NCBI GenBank assembly: GCA_943736015.1
Contig: OX031064.1
Span: 41,529,361 to 41,593,360 of the forward strand
Direction of reading: 5' to 3'
Length of the DNA stretch: 64,000 nucleotides
Origin: Tridacna crocea
Taxonomy: Eukaryota > Mollusca > Bivalvia > Cardiida > Cardiidae
In this document: positions 22,789 through 32,600 of the stretch, piece after piece
Layout of the letters: every line of letters begins with the position of its first letter
Numbering within the stretch: the stretch's first letter is position 1
The notes under the pieces: generated by a model
Database searches by the model: none
What the model saw: only the letters and a program-made list of their open reading frames with translations
Told to the model about the DNA's origin: nothing
Position numbers and translations under genes: made by a program

Positions 22789-23563
22789 ATGGATGTTATT
22801 GATTTATCATGGAATGAAGAAGTATCAAAAAGATTTAATAACCCTCTTTTACCAAAGAGTATTAGAGGGTTAATCATAGGTAAATCAGGATGAGGTAAAA
22901 CCACCCTTTTACTTAACCTTTTGCTTAGACCAGATTGGTTGGACTACAACAATTTATGCGTTTTGGAAAAAGTCTTTTTCAACCTGAATACCGCATACTT
23001 AAAAAAGCCTTTGAAGAAAGACTCCCAAAAGAAGGTATCTTAAGGTTGTTTAATATGCGAGATGATATACAAGATTTAAATGTTCCACCAGCAGCTTTGG
23101 TTGAAGAATGGGTAAAAACGTTAAGAAATAAATCGGATATAAAGTGTAGTTTTTTTGAAACAGCAGACGATGTACCTGACCCACGAGAGTTAAGCTCAGA
23201 AAACAAAAATTTAATGATTTTTGACGATTTACTTTTAGATAAACAAAATAAGTGTGAGTGCTACTACATTCGTGGAAGGCATAGTAATGTTGACTGCTTT
23301 TATCTTTCACAAAACTATTTTAGATTACCGAGACAAACTATTAAAGAAAACGCAAATTTTATCTGTCTTTTCAAACAAGACCTAAAAAACATTAATCATA
23401 TTTATAATGATCATGTAAGTGAAGATATGTCTAAGGAGGAGTTTAGAAAATTTTGTCATAAGTGTTAGGAAAAACCGCATGGTTTCGTTATTATCGATTT
23501 AACGAGTAAAAAAATGGTGGGAAGTACAGGTGCGGCTTTGATAACTTTTACATACCGAGTTAA
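22789..23563 (+). pseudogene. Packaging ATPase (FtsK/HerA type), broken
   Basis: Starts under the divergent promoter. The Walker A region reads IIGKSG, a TGA stop at 22891-22893, then GKTTLLLNLLLRP. The residue replaced is the variable one in GxxGxGKT, usually Ser, Cys or Ala. A single base is lost in the T-run near 22958-22964. The frame then runs 22935-23468 with FGKSLFQPEYRILKKAFEE and the Walker B strand NLMIFDDLLL, followed by the conserved FYLSQNYFRLPRQT segment. TAG at 23466-23468 replaces an expected Trp. GFVIIDLTSK follows in the same frame, and a last shift in the A-run near 23508-23515 precedes the C-terminus at 23563. The family pumps DNA into capsids of Polintons, virophages and NCLDV. 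No arginine-finger claim is made. Confidence 0.88.
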
Positions 23564-23574
23564 AAATATATTTT

Positions 23575-23588
23575 TACTATATTAAAAA
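23575..23588 (+). promoter_or_regulatory. AT-rich box abutting penton start
   Basis: TACTATATTAAAAA directly before ATG. It is preceded by the short palindrome AAAAATATATTTTT, which may mark the end of the ATPase transcript. Confidence 0.6.
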
Positions 23589-24359
23589 ATGGAAGATCTT
23601 TTAAAACAAATTGTAAAGAATACAGAACCCAAAACGTCATTTCAAATTATAGTAAGTGGCAACAAAACACGCATTAAAACTAGGTTTAACCCACCTATTC
23701 AACTGGAAAACGATAAAAAATATGAAATCGCTCTGGTAGACCTTGAAACTTACTACTCTTTTCCAAACATTGATTCAACAAACAACATCTTCATTTATTC
23801 TCCGGATAATGGCGCTTCATGGAATAAAGTTGAAATACCAGAAGGAAGTTATGAACTCACAAACATTAATGATACCATTCACAAGGAAATGAGAAAAAAC
23901 AACCACTATGATGAAGCCAATGAAAAATATTATATCAATATTTCTGCGAACACTAATACCCTTAGGTCAGGTATTGATATAGAAGATGGATACCAAGTAG
24001 ATTTTAATCATCCAAACTCCATTTCTAAAATATTAGGATTTACTCACTCAAAATATACGCAAGGATTTCATGAGTCGGAGAATACTGTAAACATTCTCAA
24101 TATAAACAGCATATTCATAAACATTGATATCATCTCAGGAAATTATGTTAACGGTTCAACGCAAAATACGATTTACTCTTTTTTCCCAGATGTATCTCCC
24201 GGATATAAAATTGTTGAAACTCCTCGAAACCTTGTATACCTACCTATAACAGTGTATGAAATACACAACGCTACGGTTGAAATTACAGACCAAAATGGAA
24301 CTTTACTAAATCTTAGAGGAGAAAATTTAACAATTAGATTTCATATTAGAGAAGTGTAA
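23589..24359 (+). CDS. Penton (minor capsid) protein, intact
   Basis: 256-aa open frame with no break. Recognised from conserved Polinton penton motifs: KYEIALVDLETYYSFPNI near the N-terminus, the DFNHPNSISKILGF block mid-protein, PGYKIVETPRNLVYLPI, and a C-terminal RGENLTIRFHIRE. Penton proteins have a single jelly-roll fold and close the five-fold vertices of the capsid, where the fibre is expected to dock. Beta-rich composition and no signal peptide or membrane segment fit this. It lies between the ATPase and the core peptide, as in other Polintons, with its own AT box. One of the few virion genes still intact. Confidence 0.9.
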   Translation: MEDLLKQIVKNTEPKTSFQIIVSGNKTRIKTRFNPPIQLENDKKYEIALVDLETYYSFPNIDSTNNIFIYSPDNGASWNKVEIPEGSYELTNINDTIHKEMRKNNHYDEANEKYYINISANTNTLRSGIDIEDGYQVDFNHPNSISKILGFTHSKYTQGFHESENTVNILNINSIFINIDIISGNYVNGSTQNTIYSFFPDVSPGYKIVETPRNLVYLPITVYEIHNATVEITDQNGTLLNLRGENLTIRFHIREV

Positions 24360-24370
24360 TAAAAAAATAT

Positions 24371-24383
24371 CATATATATAAAA
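24371..24383 (+). promoter_or_regulatory. AT-rich box abutting core-peptide start
   Basis: CATATATATAAAA directly before ATG, in the 24-bp gap after the penton stop. Confidence 0.6.
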
Positions 24384-25018
24384 ATGACAAGTTATACGAA
24401 TGTAAAAGTTAATATATCAGACTGACAAAAGCAAAAGCTTCAACATGCTGTTAAAGCTGGATGCCCAATAAGTATTCGTTTAGGCCATGAGGATTTAAAT
24501 GGTAATGATATTATAGGATTAACCAATTCACAAGTAAATAAAATGGCTAAAGCCCATGAAAATGGTAAAGGCATAACGATTAGAATGAGTGTTAAACAGC
24601 TTAAACATAAAATGAAGATAGAGGGTGGTTTTCTCGGAATGTTGGCAGGATTGGCTGCTAGAGCTTTACCGATGGTGGCTGGATTGGCTTCAAAAGCGTT
24701 ACCCGCTTTAGGTCTTGGGGCTCTTTCTGGATTAGGTTCATTTGGAGTAAATAAAGTACTAGGATCAGGTCTTTACCTTAAAAAAGGAGGTTGCGTTTGT
24801 AAGGTAAACTGATGGAAAGGGGCTTTACCTATCACCTAATAGGGGTAAAGGGTTAGAGTCTGTTGGTGATGGTTTGTATTTAAAGCAAGGAGGAAAGTTT
24901 TATGATGGAAGTGGGCTTCTTTTAGGCCCTAATAGTCCATTTGCTAATATACCTATCTTAGGGGCTATATTGTATTGTTATAAATATTATTACTATTTAT
25001 ATAAAAATGAAAATCTAT
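24384..25018 (+). pseudogene. pX-like virion core protein, broken
   Basis: The N-terminus MTSYTNVKVNISD is followed by TGA at 24423-24425, where relatives usually have Gly. The frame then continues with ISIRLGHEDLNG and NGKGITIRMSVKQLKHKMK. The hydrophobic, glycine-rich hallmark GGFLGMLAGLAARALP and GALSGLGS resembles the adenovirus pX/mu-type core peptide seen in Polintons. After KKGGCVCKV one base is lost near 24800-24812. A further frame carries GLYLSPNRGKG, GGKFYDGSGLLLGPNSP and NIPILGAI to about 25018, overlapping the next start by a few bases. Likely a DNA-condensing or membrane-active virion component cut by the protease; this is by analogy. Confidence 0.82.
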
Positions 25019-25380
25019 AAACTCGGTGTTACAAAAGGAAATATTATTCAACCAAAAACAATCCACTGGATACCATTACAAGGCTTAAAATATCCACCTC
25101 GAAAAGTAAATGCGGTAACCTGGGAAATTTTTTGTCAAGAAAAGCTTACACTAGCGCCTAAAGAAGTTAAACATATACTCTTAGGGTTTGTTTTATAATG
25201 ACTACAGGAGTTGTTTTAACCTCATTACCATACTACTTAAAAATTAAGTGGTGCACTTTACAAAATGAGGTTAACCCCGAAAATATTGAGAATATTATAA
25301 TTACTATTACAAACAATTATAGCAAAAGTGTAACAATTGAGGAAAACGAGCTTCTATGTCTCGTTCACTATTCATTTTAA
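25007..25380 (+). pseudogene. dUTPase-fold-like small protein, one frameshift
   Basis: Two frames (25007-25198 and 25198-25380) join across a one-base shift near 25185-25198 to give about 120 aa. The first ends LTLAPKEVKHILLGF, the second has TTGVVLTSLPYYLKIK and ENIIITITNNYSKSVTIEENELLCLV. The pattern of a Pro-containing LxPxE loop, a glycine-turn beta segment and a final KGD/E-like hydrophobic strand resembles trimeric dUTPases. Catalytic motifs are not convincing, so it may be a structural homologue without activity. A similar protein is common in adintoviruses next to the core peptide. Its start box TATTTATATAAAA lies inside the 3' end of the previous gene. Confidence 0.6.
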
Positions 25381-25404
25381 AAAAATATATAATTCTAATA
25401 AAAA

Positions 25405-26026
25405 ATGGAGATGAAAGAAATCAACTTTTACCCCGAATTACCAACTGCTCCCCCAATTGATGAGGGGCAAGGATATCGGCTACAAAAAATTAATGAAATT
25501 CAGAAATTTCTAGAAGAAGAAAAGTCCAAAAGAGAAGCCTTAAGTAAGAAGTATTTCAGAGCAGCAAGAATAGTAGATAATATAGATACGGTTTTAGTTA
25601 CGGTTACCATGATTTCAGGGGCAGGTGGGATAGGTTTACTATCAACAATAGTCGCGATACCTGCAGTGATAGCATTAGAAGGAGCGGCGGCTTTTACTGG
25701 CCTTTTAAGCTTAATTGGAAAGTATAGCGTAAGACGCCACTGCAAAAGCTGAAAAACACGAAAAAATAAAAACAATCGCAGATACCAAGTTAAATACGAT
25801 ATCCTCACATATATCGAAAGCTTTGAGTGATAACAAAGTTACTGATGAAGAATTTCAACTAATCTTGGAAGAATTGGAAACGTATAAAGTAATGAAGGAA
25901 GAAGTTAGGTCAAAAACGAAGAAAAAGATATTGGCTGAAACTGAAGAATCATTAATTGAGAAAGGGAGGCAAGAAGTGCGTGAGTCCTTTCGGAGGTTGG
26001 TTGAAAAGAATCATAACCCCAACTAA
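25405..26026 (+). pseudogene. Conserved Polinton membrane-hairpin protein, one frameshift
   Basis: Starts under AATTCTAATAAAAA-ATG. The first frame (25405-25752) has ELPTAPPIDEGQGYRLQKI, a coiled segment, and a hydrophobic double stretch (TVLVTVTMISGAGGIGLLST, then VAIPAVIALEGAAAFTGLL) that looks like a membrane hairpin. Frame is lost near 25728-25736. The second frame continues AEKHEKIKTIADTKLN through to 26026, including SKALSDNKVTDEEFQLILEE, and ends in a charged helix. I recognise this as a protein that recurs in metazoan Polintons beside capsid genes; its function is unknown to me. A minor virion membrane or scaffold role is a guess. Confidence 0.65.
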
Positions 26027-26062
26027 AAGTATCAACAACCCAAAAAAAAATTATCTTGCCAA

Positions 26063-26107
26063 TGTAGTTTTAATTGCGCTAGCGGTGAAACGCGATAAAA
26101 AACTACA
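26063..26107. terminator. Hairpin after membrane-hairpin gene
   Basis: TGTAGTTTTAATTGCGC (26063-26079) pairs imperfectly with GCGATAAAAAACTACA ending at 26107. It lies between the stop at 26026 and the next AT box. Unlike the other hairpins it has a GC-rich top, GCGC/GCG. Confidence 0.5.
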
Positions 26108-26145
26108 ATTAAATCTGCGTTAAAAAAATGTGTTGCTAATTAAAA

Positions 26146-27015
26146 ATGTCATTTCTAAGAATAACTGATCCTGCAAAAAGAGACTTAATTGTAAAAGATT
26201 ACCTCGAAACAAAAAAGAATATCCGGGATAGCCAACTAGCACAGAGAACGGGGGAGAAAGAATTGCAAACTGACCTTTCAAAGTTTTTTAAACCTATTAC
26301 AGAAACGCAAAAAGCTACAGCTAAGAAGGTTACCGAAGAACTTAAACCTATTAAGGAAGGTTTAAAAGCCTTACCAGAAGCTATTAAATTTCCAGCCTTT
26401 CCATCTATCACAGCTTATGATAAACCAAGTGAAGAAGCGGATGAACCTCCGTTGTTTATTGGGGAAATAGCAGAAAAGTATCTAAGAGAGTTTGCTTCTA
26501 AGTCTGAAGTTGATAAAACTTATGGGATATATGACAGAAAAGGCAAATTTTATATCGGTAACAAACCAATTTTAATCAGTGGTAACAATATTATAGTTGA
26601 CGATAAAGAATATGAGGGCACCAATGGACTATGGAACCTAATTGTTAAAAAAAAACCAAAAGGGTTTAATGAGAAGGAATATACAAATTATGGCAAGTTG
26701 ATGACGCAAACAAACGCTCTTTATCGTGATAACGATCCAAACAGTAAATATCCTAAAAGCAGTAAAGGAAATAAATGGAAAAATATACTTAAAAACTTTG
26801 GGGATGATAAAGATTTATATGGAGGAAAGGGTATCGTTCTTATCCCAGGTGATCCTAACGCATTAATAGAAAGACTTGACCTGTTGTTAACGAGCAAAAA
26901 AGCGGGTAACACAGGTGTAAGAAACGAGTTAGTAGGCATATGTGATGAATTAAAAAGGCAACGTGTCATAGATTCCAACGATTATAAAAATTTATATCTA
27001 TATTATAAAAAATGA
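26146..27015 (+). CDS. Conserved Polinton protein (DUF8207-like), intact
   Basis: 289-aa open frame. The N-terminal third is helical and charged (ETKKNIRDSQLAQRTGEKEL). The C-terminal two thirds show the conserved block KTYGIYDRKGKFYIGNKPI, GTNGLWNLIVKKKP, TNALYRDND, PKSSKGNKWK, then LIPGDPNALIERLDLLLTSK and AGNTGVRNELVGICDEL. I recognise the GTxGLWELI and SKxAGNTGVRNELVxICDELxRQ signatures from a domain of unknown function that occurs in metazoan Polintons. No enzyme motif is visible. Placed among virion genes and intact, it is probably a minor structural or scaffolding protein; this is inference. Its last codons contain the AT box of the next gene. Confidence 0.78.
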   Translation: MSFLRITDPAKRDLIVKDYLETKKNIRDSQLAQRTGEKELQTDLSKFFKPITETQKATAKKVTEELKPIKEGLKALPEAIKFPAFPSITAYDKPSEEADEPPLFIGEIAEKYLREFASKSEVDKTYGIYDRKGKFYIGNKPILISGNNIIVDDKEYEGTNGLWNLIVKKKPKGFNEKEYTNYGKLMTQTNALYRDNDPNSKYPKSSKGNKWKNILKNFGDDKDLYGGKGIVLIPGDPNALIERLDLLLTSKKAGNTGVRNELVGICDELKRQRVIDSNDYKNLYLYYKK

Positions 27016-27413
27016 TAACGTTTAATAAAAGAGGATTTAATAAAAGGTATGCTTATGGTGGTAGCGGAATCTTTAGCAGCATTGCAAACCTTCTCACGAG
27101 ACTTTTTACCAGTAGCGCGGCTAAGCAACTTGCATCTTCTGCCTTAGATGTTGGTAAGAGTGTTGTTAAGGAAGGAGCAAAAAAAGCTTTAGAGGCTAGA
27201 AAGAATGTTGCTGTAGAAGCGGGAAAGAAATTAGTTACAAAAGCTTTAACACCAAAATCACGTAAAATTTTAGAAAAACATACTGCCACACCTGTAAACA
27301 CGATGAGCAACCCTACAAAACAAAGCATTAGCAATTTAATAGATGGAAGTGCCATTACTATTCAGGATTTAGTTAAAAAATTAAACAGTGGGTCTGGTAT
27401 TAAAGTAACATGA
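27012..27413 (+). CDS. Basic core-like protein, intact
   Basis: 133-aa frame whose ATG overlaps the stop of the preceding gene (ATGA). N-terminal FNKRGFNKRYAYGGSGIFSS with a Gly-Gly near residue 17 is a plausible protease cleavage site. A basic Ala/Lys-rich helix follows (KEGAKKALEARKNVAVEAGK), then a C-terminal segment IDGSAITIQDLVKKLN. The composition suits a DNA-binding virion core protein or an adenovirus pVI/pVII-like minor protein, and similar proteins precede the capsid gene in other Polintons. The assignment rests on composition and place, not on a diagnostic motif. Confidence 0.6.
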   Translation: MITFNKRGFNKRYAYGGSGIFSSIANLLTRLFTSSAAKQLASSALDVGKSVVKEGAKKALEARKNVAVEAGKKLVTKALTPKSRKILEKHTATPVNTMSNPTKQSISNLIDGSAITIQDLVKKLNSGSGIKVT

Positions 27414-27460
27414 AGGAAAAAAATTAATTTAAGTTAAGCAAAAAAAGTAATATATAAAAA

Positions 27461-27828
27461 ATGATAAAATTAAATTTTACTCGTAACTATTATGATAAAT
27501 ATGGAACTACATCTATTAAAGTATTTGGCCCACTTCTAAAAATGGAGGATTGTGATATACTTGAAGTTAATGATACAGAATATAACTACCAAAAAGCGGA
27601 TGTGAAGTTATCTCCTGAAAAAGTACTATAATGAAGGAGATTGAGGAAAAGGTAAATGAGTATTTAAGCTCCATAGGTATTATACCAATAACAATTGTGT
27701 AGAGAAACAGGGTTTTCCCTAAAAAGAGAAAATATATCCGAGAAGATAAACTAAAAAGCATTAAACTTAAAAGTGTGTTTGTTAACAAAGAGAAAAAGCC
27801 TTTCCCCCAGCTTTGGTTAGAGTATTAG
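27461..27828 (+). pseudogene. Small conserved Polinton protein, broken
   Basis: ATG at 27461 follows TATATAAAAA. The first frame (27461-27631, 56 aa) includes KVFGPLLKMEDCDILEVND. One base shifts the frame near 27615-27630. The second part starts around MKEIEEKVNEYLSSIGIIP, is cut by TAG at 27700-27702, then reads FPKKRKYIREDKLKSIKLKS and VFVNKEKKPFPQLWLEY to TAG at 27826-27828. I recognise the KRKYIREDKLK...NKEKK tail as recurring in Polintons just upstream of the capsid gene, but I know no function for it. Expected intact length is about 120 aa. Confidence 0.55.
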
Positions 27829-27830
27829 AG

Positions 27831-27868
27831 ACAATTATAATTTTTTGCTTTAAAAAAATTATAATTGT
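27831..27868. terminator. 16-bp perfect AT hairpin just upstream of capsid gene
   Basis: ACAATTATAATTTTTT (27831-27846) faces AAAAAATTATAATTGT (27853-27868). It starts 3 bp after the stop of the preceding gene and ends 10 bp before the capsid ATG, so it could end one transcript and overlap the promoter of the next. Confidence 0.6.
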
Positions 27869-27877
27869 ATTAATAAA

Positions 27878-29159
27878 ATGGACACACTAAATATCACCGA
27901 ACCAATTATAAAACATGATAGTATTGATGAGTATGAGCACTTTGAGTATAGTCCAATTACTGGTACAAGGTTGGACAACTCTGGCGGAGATATTAGGATT
28001 AACATCGAAACCCAAGATATTTTTACGCATCCAAGCGAAAGTTGTTTACTTATAGAAGGCCGCTTAACAAAGGCTGATGGAACAGCTTACGCAAATGCTG
28101 ACCTTGTTTCTCTAACAAACAACGCCCTCATGTATCTTTTTAAAAATATCAGGTATCAACTTTCCGGTCAGGATATTGAATCCATAATAAACCCTGGTCA
28201 AGCTACAACAATGCTTGGGTTGCTAAAATATCCGGACGATTTTTCTAAATCGCAAGGGCTAAACCAGTTGTGGTATAAAGACACATTGCGTACCGCACAA
28301 GCTCAAAACATAGGGTGGAATATAAGAAAACATTATATCATTAATGATTCAGACCCAAAAGGAACATTTAGCTTTAGAGTTCCGTTAAAACATATATTCG
28401 GTTTTTGCGAAGACTATAATAAAATTTTGTATGGAATGAAGCAAACTCTCACCTTGACAAGAAATGATGATAATGATGCAATTTTTAGAGCTAACGGCGT
28501 TGATGCTGGTATAATTACATTGGATAAAATATCATGGTTTATGCCACACGTGATGCCTGCGGATAAGGAGAAAATGGAGCTGTATAAACTTATCGAGAAA
28601 AAAGAGAAATTTCCAGTTGGATATAGAATGATACAGTGCGACTCTATCTCAGTTCATCAGTCAACATCATTTACTTGGAGGCTTGCAGTTAAATCATCTC
28701 CTGAGGTGCCTCGTTTTATTATTGTTGGTTTTCAAACTGATAAAAATGGGGACCAAGAGCAAAACCCGGCTATATTCGACAACGTAAACGTTAAAGATAT
28801 TTATGTTATGTTAAATTCTACAAAGATACCCAGTTGCTGACTACAATCTTTCATTTCCAAGACAGCAATTTAGTAGAGCTTATGGTGATGCTGCGTTATT
28901 TAGGTTTAAGTTTTTTAACATGGATGAGTTGGTATCAAACCCTAATATTTTCCCATCAGATTATAAAAACCTCTATCCTTTGTTTTTGTTTGGTGTTTCT
29001 AAGCAAAGTGAAAGGTTGAAATATTCTGTTACTGATATTCAAATTAAGACACATTTTGATGAAAATGTACCTGCGGGGACCGAGGCATATGCTGTTATTA
29101 TTAGTGATAGGTTAATTAACTTTCAGTCTGATGGTAATAAGATGAGTGTATTGTATTAA
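27878..29159 (+). pseudogene. Major capsid protein (double jelly-roll), one frameshift
   Basis: The first frame (27878-28840, 320 aa) and second frame (about 28830-29159, 110 aa) form one protein of about 430 aa, with a single shift near 28815-28832. Typical Polinton hexon motifs: EYSPITGTRLDNSGGDIRI at the N-terminus, LFKNIRYQLSGQDIESI, NPGQATTMLGLLKYPDDF, RVPLKHIFGFCEDY, then FPRQQFSRAYGDAALFRF, VSKQSERLKYSV and a C-terminal FQSDGNKMSVLY. Such proteins form trimers with pseudo-hexagonal outline and build icosahedral shells. The break separates most of the second jelly roll from its last strands, so the copy is non-functional. Expressed, by position, from its own AT box right after a hairpin. 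Confidence 0.92.
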
Positions 29160-29167
29160 GTTAAGTA

Positions 29168-29188
29168 TTTTTTACTATATATTAAAAA
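29168..29188 (+). promoter_or_regulatory. AT box with overlapping small hairpin
   Basis: ACTATATATTAAAAA precedes ATG at 29189. ATTTTTTA and TAAAAAAT on either side of CTATATAT can pair, so capsid 3' end and next promoter may be one structure. Confidence 0.5.
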
Positions 29189-29538
29189 ATGATAAAGTTT
29201 TCAGAATTTCAGAATTAAAAGAAATTCTTAAAGAAAATAATATAAATTTTCGCTCTTACTGGGATAAAAAGCGGTCATTTGAGTTGGTAAAAGAACATGG
29301 CTTACTACCAGAGGAAGAGCCTAAACCAGAAAAGAAAAAGGTTGATCCTAAGTATGATAGATTACAGACTATTATGAAAAATCCTAAAACAGTCACTTTA
29401 GAAGATGTTAAAACTGGAGAAATAAAAACTTTCCGATCGATTTATAAGGCTGGTAAATATATAGACCGTTGTCCTAAAACGATTATGAACTGGAACGGAA
29501 GGGTTTGGAAAGATAAATATAGAATTAACATTCAGTAA
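29189..29538 (+). pseudogene. DNA-binding protein with SAP-like and NUMOD-like parts, frameshifted at start
   Basis: ATG 29189 reads nine codons and then stops; the long frame (to 29538) is one base off, so a shift lies within the first 10 codons. The N-terminal SELKEILKENNINFRSYWDKKR looks like a SAP-type helix-turn-helix. A Lys/Pro/Glu linker follows, then TVTLEDVKTGEIKTFRSIY and CPKTIMNWNGRVWKDKYRI. This has the order of NUMOD-type modules that bind DNA in homing endonucleases (L-x-D-xx-TGE, S-I-x-A, W). No nuclease motif is present. It is probably a sequence-specific DNA-binding or regulatory protein; that is inference. It sits between capsid and polymerase. Confidence 0.62.
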
Positions 29539-29572
29539 TTTTATTATATTTATATGCAGATATAATAAAATT
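29537..29572. terminator. 13-bp perfect AT hairpin before polymerase
   Basis: AATTTTATTATAT (29537-29549) faces ATATAATAAAATT (29560-29572). Its left arm overlaps the stop codon of the preceding gene, the position expected for a 3'-end signal. Confidence 0.6.
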
Positions 29573-29608
29573 TTTGATAGCTTAAGAAAATTATATTTAC
29601 TATTTAAA

Positions 29609-32600
29609 ATGAGTTGGCTTAATAGAATTTCGAATATAGCGAGACGAGCTGCGTCTAATGTTTACTCCGAAACCAGGCGTATCATTTCAGAAGCAATTCC
29701 TGAGAGTGTATCAAATAGAATAAGGGATTTTAGTAATTGGTTAACTAATACTGTACCAGAGGATCAGCAACCACAAGTTTTTAGTGAAGTTGTTGATATT
29801 GTTAGAGAGAATAATCCTCCTAGGGCACCTTTAGCAATGGAAACCAAGCCAACCGCTTTACGTTGTTTTACCACTGAATATGTTATGGAAATTCCTGAAG
29901 ATATGTAAGACATTGCACCTAATCAATTATTAGAGTTTCGTACCGGAAATAATATATTACCTATTATTAGAAATAACCGAAACACAAAACTTAAACTTAT
30001 TTTATCTTGTAGGCTTTATCATATTGAAAATGAAACCATAACTGAACATTTTCATTCAGGTATACCCATGATTAATTTGCAAGGTAGTAATGAACTTGAG
30101 ATATATAATCAAATGAAGTATAGAATTTTAGAAACTATGGCTGAGTATTTTATGAATTACCATTATTATCAGTTACACAGCATATATGAAGTAAGATTAG
30201 TTACTGTTAGTTATAATCCTTTAAGGGCTAGCTCTTATATCCCTTTACCAAAATGGGTAAGTAATAAAAAGGCTGTAATTAACCTGCAAAATAAAGATGA
30301 AGAATGTTTTATTTATTGTGTGCTTAGATACCTACATCCTAAACATGAAACCCCCCAAAGGATTACTGACCTGATGCCATTAAAAGAAACTTTAAATATG
30401 GAGGGTATCGGATGCCCGGTCTACTTAGAAGATGTAAAAAAGTTTGAAAGGCAAAATCCTACTATATCAATAAATGTATTTAGCTGTGATAATATAAAAA
30501 TAAACTCTGTTTATCCGTGCCAAATAAGTGATTTTGGAGGTTATCGAGAAAAACATATAGATCTTTTGTTAATTGAACAAAAACTTACCACTCACTATTG
30601 TTTAATTAAAAACCTTGGCCGACTAGTATTAACACACTGGTCTAAACATAATAGTAAAGTATATGCTTGTCCAAGATGTATGCATTGTTTTAATGATGGG
30701 TTTGCAAGAGGGGTACACCTTAATTTTTGTATGGAACATGAGCCAATTAAAATGGTATTACCTAAAAAAGGCACCACAATTCAATTTAAACATTTTTATA
30801 AGAAGGAAAAGCATCTTTTTGTTATTTGCGCGGACTTTGAGGCTATTTTACCTAGATTACATACTTGTCATAATGATCCTAAACAATTCCATACAAGAAA
30901 GTATAATATGCATATACCTTCAGGGTTTGGTTATTTTATTAAGTCTCGTTTTGAGGATGTATATAAGTCTAAATTAGTGCAGTATACAGGAGAGGATGCC
31001 GTCGACCAATTTTTATTAAGATTAATTGAGGATGTTACAGAAATAGCAAATATTAGTCTTAAGCCAATGAATAAACTTATTATTGAGGAAAATATTAAAC
31101 ATAATAATTCTAGTAAACGTTGGATTTGTGAAAAACCATTTACTAAAGATAATCTAAGGGTTAGAGATCATTGTCATTTTTCAGGTAGGTATAGAGGAGC
31201 GGACCATAAAAGTTGTAATTCACTCTATAGAAGACCTAGGTTTACCCCGGTATACTTGCATAATCTTAGTAGGTAGGATGCTCATTTATTTATAAAAAAG
31301 TTAGCTAGTATGTATGAACCTATTTGTATTGCATCAAACATAGAGACTTATATAACCTTTAGTGCAAAGATACCTATTACATACTATAATAAAATACAAA
31401 AGAAAAATATAACTTATATACATGAAATTAGGTTTTTAGATAGTTTTAGGCTTATGCCTAGTTCATTAGCTAGTTTAACTGCTAACTTGGATAAAGAAAA
31501 AGACTTTAGTAATACTAAAAAGTACTTTAAATTCGATAATCAGTTTGATTTACTTACCAGAAAAGGAGTTTTTCCTTATGAGTATTTTGATTCCTTTGAT
31601 AGGTTAAAAGAAACAAAATTACCTCCTATTGAATCATTTTACTCTAGTCTTAATGAGCAGGATATTACTGAAGAGGATTATCAGCATGCAAATAAGGTTT
31701 GAAAAGCTTTTAATTTGAAAACTTTTAAGGATTATCATGATTTATACCTCAAAGGAGATGTTCTTCAACTTGCTGATGTTATTGAGAACTTTAGGGAAAA
31801 TAGTTTAAAGCAATATGATTTAGACCCTGCTTGATGTTATACAACACCTGGGTTAAGTTGGGAAGCTGCTTTAAAAACTTCTGGTATTGAGTTAGATTTA
31901 TTAAGTGATACTGATATGGTGTTAATGATTGAAAAAGGTATTAGAGGAGGTGTTTCAATGATTAGTAATAGATATTCAAAAGCAAATAATAAGTATATGA
32001 AGTCATTTAATAAAAATAAAAAGTCAAAGTATATAGCTTACATTGACGCTAATGATCTTTATGGGTGGGCCATGTCGCAAGCATTACCTTATAAAGGGTT
32101 TAAATGGATGAATGAGGATGAGTTAAATAATTGGGGTAATTATCCATGTCTTCTAGATGTTGACTTAGGTTATCCACAGGAATTACATGATTTACATAAT
32201 GATTACCCTTTAGCACCTGAAGTACTAGAAGTAAATAAAGTTAAAAAGTTAATTCCTAATTTAAATGATAAAACTAATTATATCGTTCACCATAAGTTAC
32301 TAAAAAAATATTTAGAATTAGGTCTTAGGATTAAAAAGATTAATAGAGGCATTAAATTCGAGGAAAAGCCTTGGTTAAAGCAATATATTGATAAAAATAC
32401 TAATTTACGAAAACAAGCAGTAAATGAATTTTTAAAGGACTTGTTTAAGTTAATGAACAATGCAATGTTTGGTAAGACCATGGAAAATATTAGAAATAGA
32501 ACAGATATTAGTATTGTTAATGATAAGCTTAAAGCTGAAAAGTTAGCTGCTAAACCTAATTTTAACCATTGCACCATCTTTGATGAAAATTTTGTTGCTA

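Noticed and set aside
25228-25380. Active viral dUTPase
   Set aside because: The fold-like pattern is present but I cannot see convincing catalytic motifs, so only a dUTPase-like call is made.
26199-26978. Minus-strand frames inside the DUF8207-like gene
   Set aside because: They are antisense shadows of a clear plus-strand gene with its own AT box.
22891-31834. Alternative genetic code with UGA as Trp in the virus
   Set aside because: TAA and TAG stops and many frameshifts also interrupt the genes, two TGAs fall at positions where relatives have non-Trp residues, and TGG is used normally. Decay explains it better.
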